Made by a program: the position numbers and the translations under genes. 8,505 bases of DNA from Nitrospirota bacterium (lineage in GTDB: Bacteria > Nitrospinota_A > UBA7883): the NCBI GenBank assembly GCA_011052055.1, contig DRJW01000043.1, positions 1 through 8,505 on the forward strand, in the 5' to 3' direction. Each line of letters starts with the position of its first letter. Within the stretch, counting starts at the first letter, position 1. A model generated the notes under the pieces. That model did no database searches and was not told where the DNA came from. It was given only the letters and a program-made list of their open reading frames with translations. Below are positions 6,969-8,505 of the stretch, piece by piece.

Positions 6969-7895
6969 TTGAGCAATGTAGTAATCGGAACCAGGGGAAG
7001 CCCTCTTGCCCTGTGGCAGGCGAACTGGGTCAAAAGCCGGATTGAAGAGCAAAACGGGGGCGTGACGGTAAAGCTAAAGGTCATCCATACAATGGGCGAC
7101 AAAATCCTCGACACGCCCCTGGCCAAAGTCGGCGGGAAAGGCTTGTTCGTAAAAGAGATCGAGACGGCTCTTATAAACAAGGAGATCGATCTTGCGGTAC
7201 ATTCCATGAAAGACGTTCCCACAAAGCTTCCTTCAGAGCTTTTAATCTCCGTAATCGCCGAGCGCGAAGACCCGCGTGACGCTTTTATCGCAAGGGAGGT
7301 GGAATCTTTCGATCAACTGCCGGAAGGGGCGAGGGTGGGGACTTCAAGCCTTCGGCGCCAGGCGCAGATGTTGAACCGCCGCCGGGATCTGATAATCGTC
7401 CCCCTGCGCGGGAATGTCGGAACCCGCTTAAGAAAACTTACCGAAGAAAAACTCGACGCGGTGATCCTGGCGTCTGCGGGGCTTAAAAGAATGAAACAAG
7501 AAGAGGTGGTGACCGAATATATGGACCCGGCGGTCTGCCTGCCGGCGGTGGCGCAAGGCGCGCTTGGTATCGAAACAAGAAAGGGCGACGGCGACGTTGC
7601 GGCCTTGACCAGGTTTCTGGATCATCCGGGTACTCGCGCTGAAGTGGAGGCGGAAAGGGCGTTTCTTAAAAAACTGGAAGGAGGATGCCAGGTTCCCATT
7701 GCCGGGTACGCTACGCTGGAAGATGGCGTCATCACGCTTGACGGGCTGGTGGGCGCGGTGGATGGCTCGGTGATACACAGGAAAAAGATGAGCGCAGGCG
7801 TGGGTGACAGAAAAAAGCTGGGCGTCGATCTTGCGGAAAAACTTCTCGGCATGGGCGCTGATAAAATCCTGAACGAGGTATACGGCGCCGGATAG
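6969..7895 (+). CDS. hemC: Hydroxymethylbilane synthase (porphobilinogen deaminase), TTG start
   Basis: HemC joins four porphobilinogen molecules into hydroxymethylbilane on a covalently held dipyrromethane cofactor. The 308-residue protein is full length. Visible features: IGTRGSPLALWQA at 6-18, the active-site motif DLAVHSMKDVPT at 74-85 with catalytic Asp82, GTSSLRRQAQ near 119-128, VPLRGNVGTRLRKL near 144-157, and the cofactor-attachment site EGGCQVPIAGYA with Cys240. The start is TTG at 6969: GAGGA at 6956-6960 is eight bases upstream and the conserved N-terminus begins immediately after it, with no alternative ATG that would keep TRGS. The gene follows hemA after 90 bp. hemD, often next in line, is absent; the next gene encodes an ATP-grasp protein. 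Confidence 0.97.
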   Translation: MSNVVIGTRGSPLALWQANWVKSRIEEQNGGVTVKLKVIHTMGDKILDTPLAKVGGKGLFVKEIETALINKEIDLAVHSMKDVPTKLPSELLISVIAEREDPRDAFIAREVESFDQLPEGARVGTSSLRRQAQMLNRRRDLIIVPLRGNVGTRLRKLTEEKLDAVILASAGLKRMKQEEVVTEYMDPAVCLPAVAQGALGIETRKGDGDVAALTRFLDHPGTRAEVEAERAFLKKLEGGCQVPIAGYATLEDGVITLDGLVGAVDGSVIHRKKMSAGVGDRKKLGVDLAEKLLGMGADKILNEVYGAG

Positions 7896-7927
7896 ACAAG
7901 CTGTCTGTTCCGCAAGATATGCGCGGG

Positions 7928-7936
7928 TGGTATAAT
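7928..7936 (+). promoter_or_regulatory. Extended -10 promoter before the ATP-grasp gene
   Basis: TGGTATAAT is a TGn-extended -10 with a perfect TATAAT hexamer at 7931-7936. No good -35 hexamer is seen at 16-18 bases upstream (TTCCGC at best), as is usual for extended -10 promoters. The start point would be near 7943, giving a leader of about 28 nt before the ATG at 7971. It suggests that the ATP-grasp gene is transcribed separately from the hem run. Confidence 0.55.
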
Positions 7937-7970
7937 CTAACCATAACGGCTCAACCGATTTGTGAGTATT

Positions 7971-8505
7971 ATGGGCTATAGCTCCTTTGAAAAACCTGTT
8001 CTGCTTATTGGCTCGAACATCCGGTTTCTGGCCGAGAACGCGGTCTGTCACGGTCACCATATATTCACCGTCGATCACTATGGCGACTGGGACACGAGAA
8101 AACTCGGCCCCAACAGATCTATCGTCCACGACAGCGATGAAAATTTCTCCATCGACTCTCTTGTAAATCTCGCCAGGGGAATCGACAATTGCGGGATCGT
8201 GTTCGGGCCGGGATTTGAAAACGACATCAAAGCCGTGCTGAGTCTGAAAAAGACCGGCGCCCTGATCGGGTGCGGCGCCGATTCGATCCGTAAAGCCCGA
8301 AACCCGGAGTCGCTATCTTTAGCCGCGTCAACCTGGGGTTTTAAATACGCCAAAATTTCACTTTCGGAGCCTGATAACATCGCTTCGCAAAAATGGCTGT
8401 CTAAACCGGTAAACGGAATGGGCGGCGCCGGAATCACTGAAGCTGGTCTCTCAAACTTTGTCGAAACCGGCCCGGTCTACTTTCAACGTTTTATCAAGGG
8501 AATGC
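7971..8505 (+). CDS. ATP-grasp superfamily protein (5' part; cut by the right edge)
   Basis: About 178 residues are visible and the frame is open to the window edge. The N-terminal part looks like a pre-ATP-grasp Rossmann-like domain (KPVLLIGSNIRFLAENAV, then HHIFTVDHYGDWD near 29-41). It is followed by a predicted nucleotide-binding part with GADSIRKARNPESL near 102-115, WLSKPVNGMGGAGI at 142-155 (Lys145 and a glycine-rich loop suited to ATP binding), and YFQRFIKGM at the cut end. This order is typical of ATP-grasp ligases, resembling the poorly characterised carboligase-like group COG2232, some members of which lie in tetrahydromethanopterin/C1 gene clusters. That group assignment is from memory of motif style, not a search. 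The start is ATG 7971; an in-frame GTG at 7962 is an alternative, and both have weak ribosome binding sites. The substrate is unknown. Confidence 0.72.
   Translation, partial: MGYSSFEKPVLLIGSNIRFLAENAVCHGHHIFTVDHYGDWDTRKLGPNRSIVHDSDENFSIDSLVNLARGIDNCGIVFGPGFENDIKAVLSLKKTGALIGCGADSIRKARNPESLSLAASTWGFKYAKISLSEPDNIASQKWLSKPVNGMGGAGITEAGLSNFVETGPVYFQRFIKGM

Noticed and set aside
7894..7907. Terminator after hemC (AGACA-AGC-TGTCT)
   Set aside because: A 5-bp stem with a 3-nt loop and no following T-run; it is too short to support a terminator call.
6318..8129. Long minus-strand open frames opposite hemA and hemC (6318-7052 and 7428-8129)
   Set aside because: They oppose strongly conserved enzymes, have no family-like motifs, and extend across the hemA-hemC and hemC/ATP-grasp gaps only because stops are rare on that strand.

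Overview
The window is about 8.5 kb of ordinary, gene-dense bacterial chromosome of moderately high GC. I see no mobile element, CRISPR array, rRNA or tRNA. MreB/MreC, a C5-pathway HemA, a HemX/CcsA-like membrane protein and an N-terminal CysG-type siroheme gene, together with a glyA-nrdR pair, suggest a Gram-negative, respiring bacterium of the old deltaproteobacterial/Nitrospinota/Nitrospirota type. That placement is inference from gene order and is weak.

Left arm (minus strand, 1-1778): mreB followed by mreC, the cell-shape genes. mreC runs off the left edge. A 205-bp divergent intergenic region (1779-1983) carries a consensus sigma-70 promoter on the plus strand, a weaker candidate for mreB on the minus strand, and a short inverted repeat between them.

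Centre (plus strand, 1984-7895): a compact seven-gene run in the order rpiB, glyA, nrdR, precorrin-2 dehydrogenase/ferrochelatase, hemX/ccsA-like, hemA, hemC. Two junctions are 4-base ATGA overlaps and others are only a few bases. RpiB serves the pentose phosphate pathway and GlyA supplies one-carbon units. NrdR is the regulator of ribonucleotide reductase. The last four genes take glutamyl-tRNA towards hydroxymethylbilane and branch to siroheme. hemA and hemC are separated by 90 bp holding two stem-loops, and hemC starts at TTG. hemD does not follow.

Right arm (7971-8505): the first two-thirds or so of an ATP-grasp protein behind its own extended -10 promoter, cut by the right edge.

The most unusual observation is that rpiB has no ATG, GTG or TTG that can start the full conserved protein. 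The codon aligned with Met1 of E. coli RpiB is ATT, placed behind a good GGAGG ribosome binding site. No clearly new multi-gene system is visible. The ATP-grasp gene and the degenerate HemX/CcsA protein are the least characterised parts.
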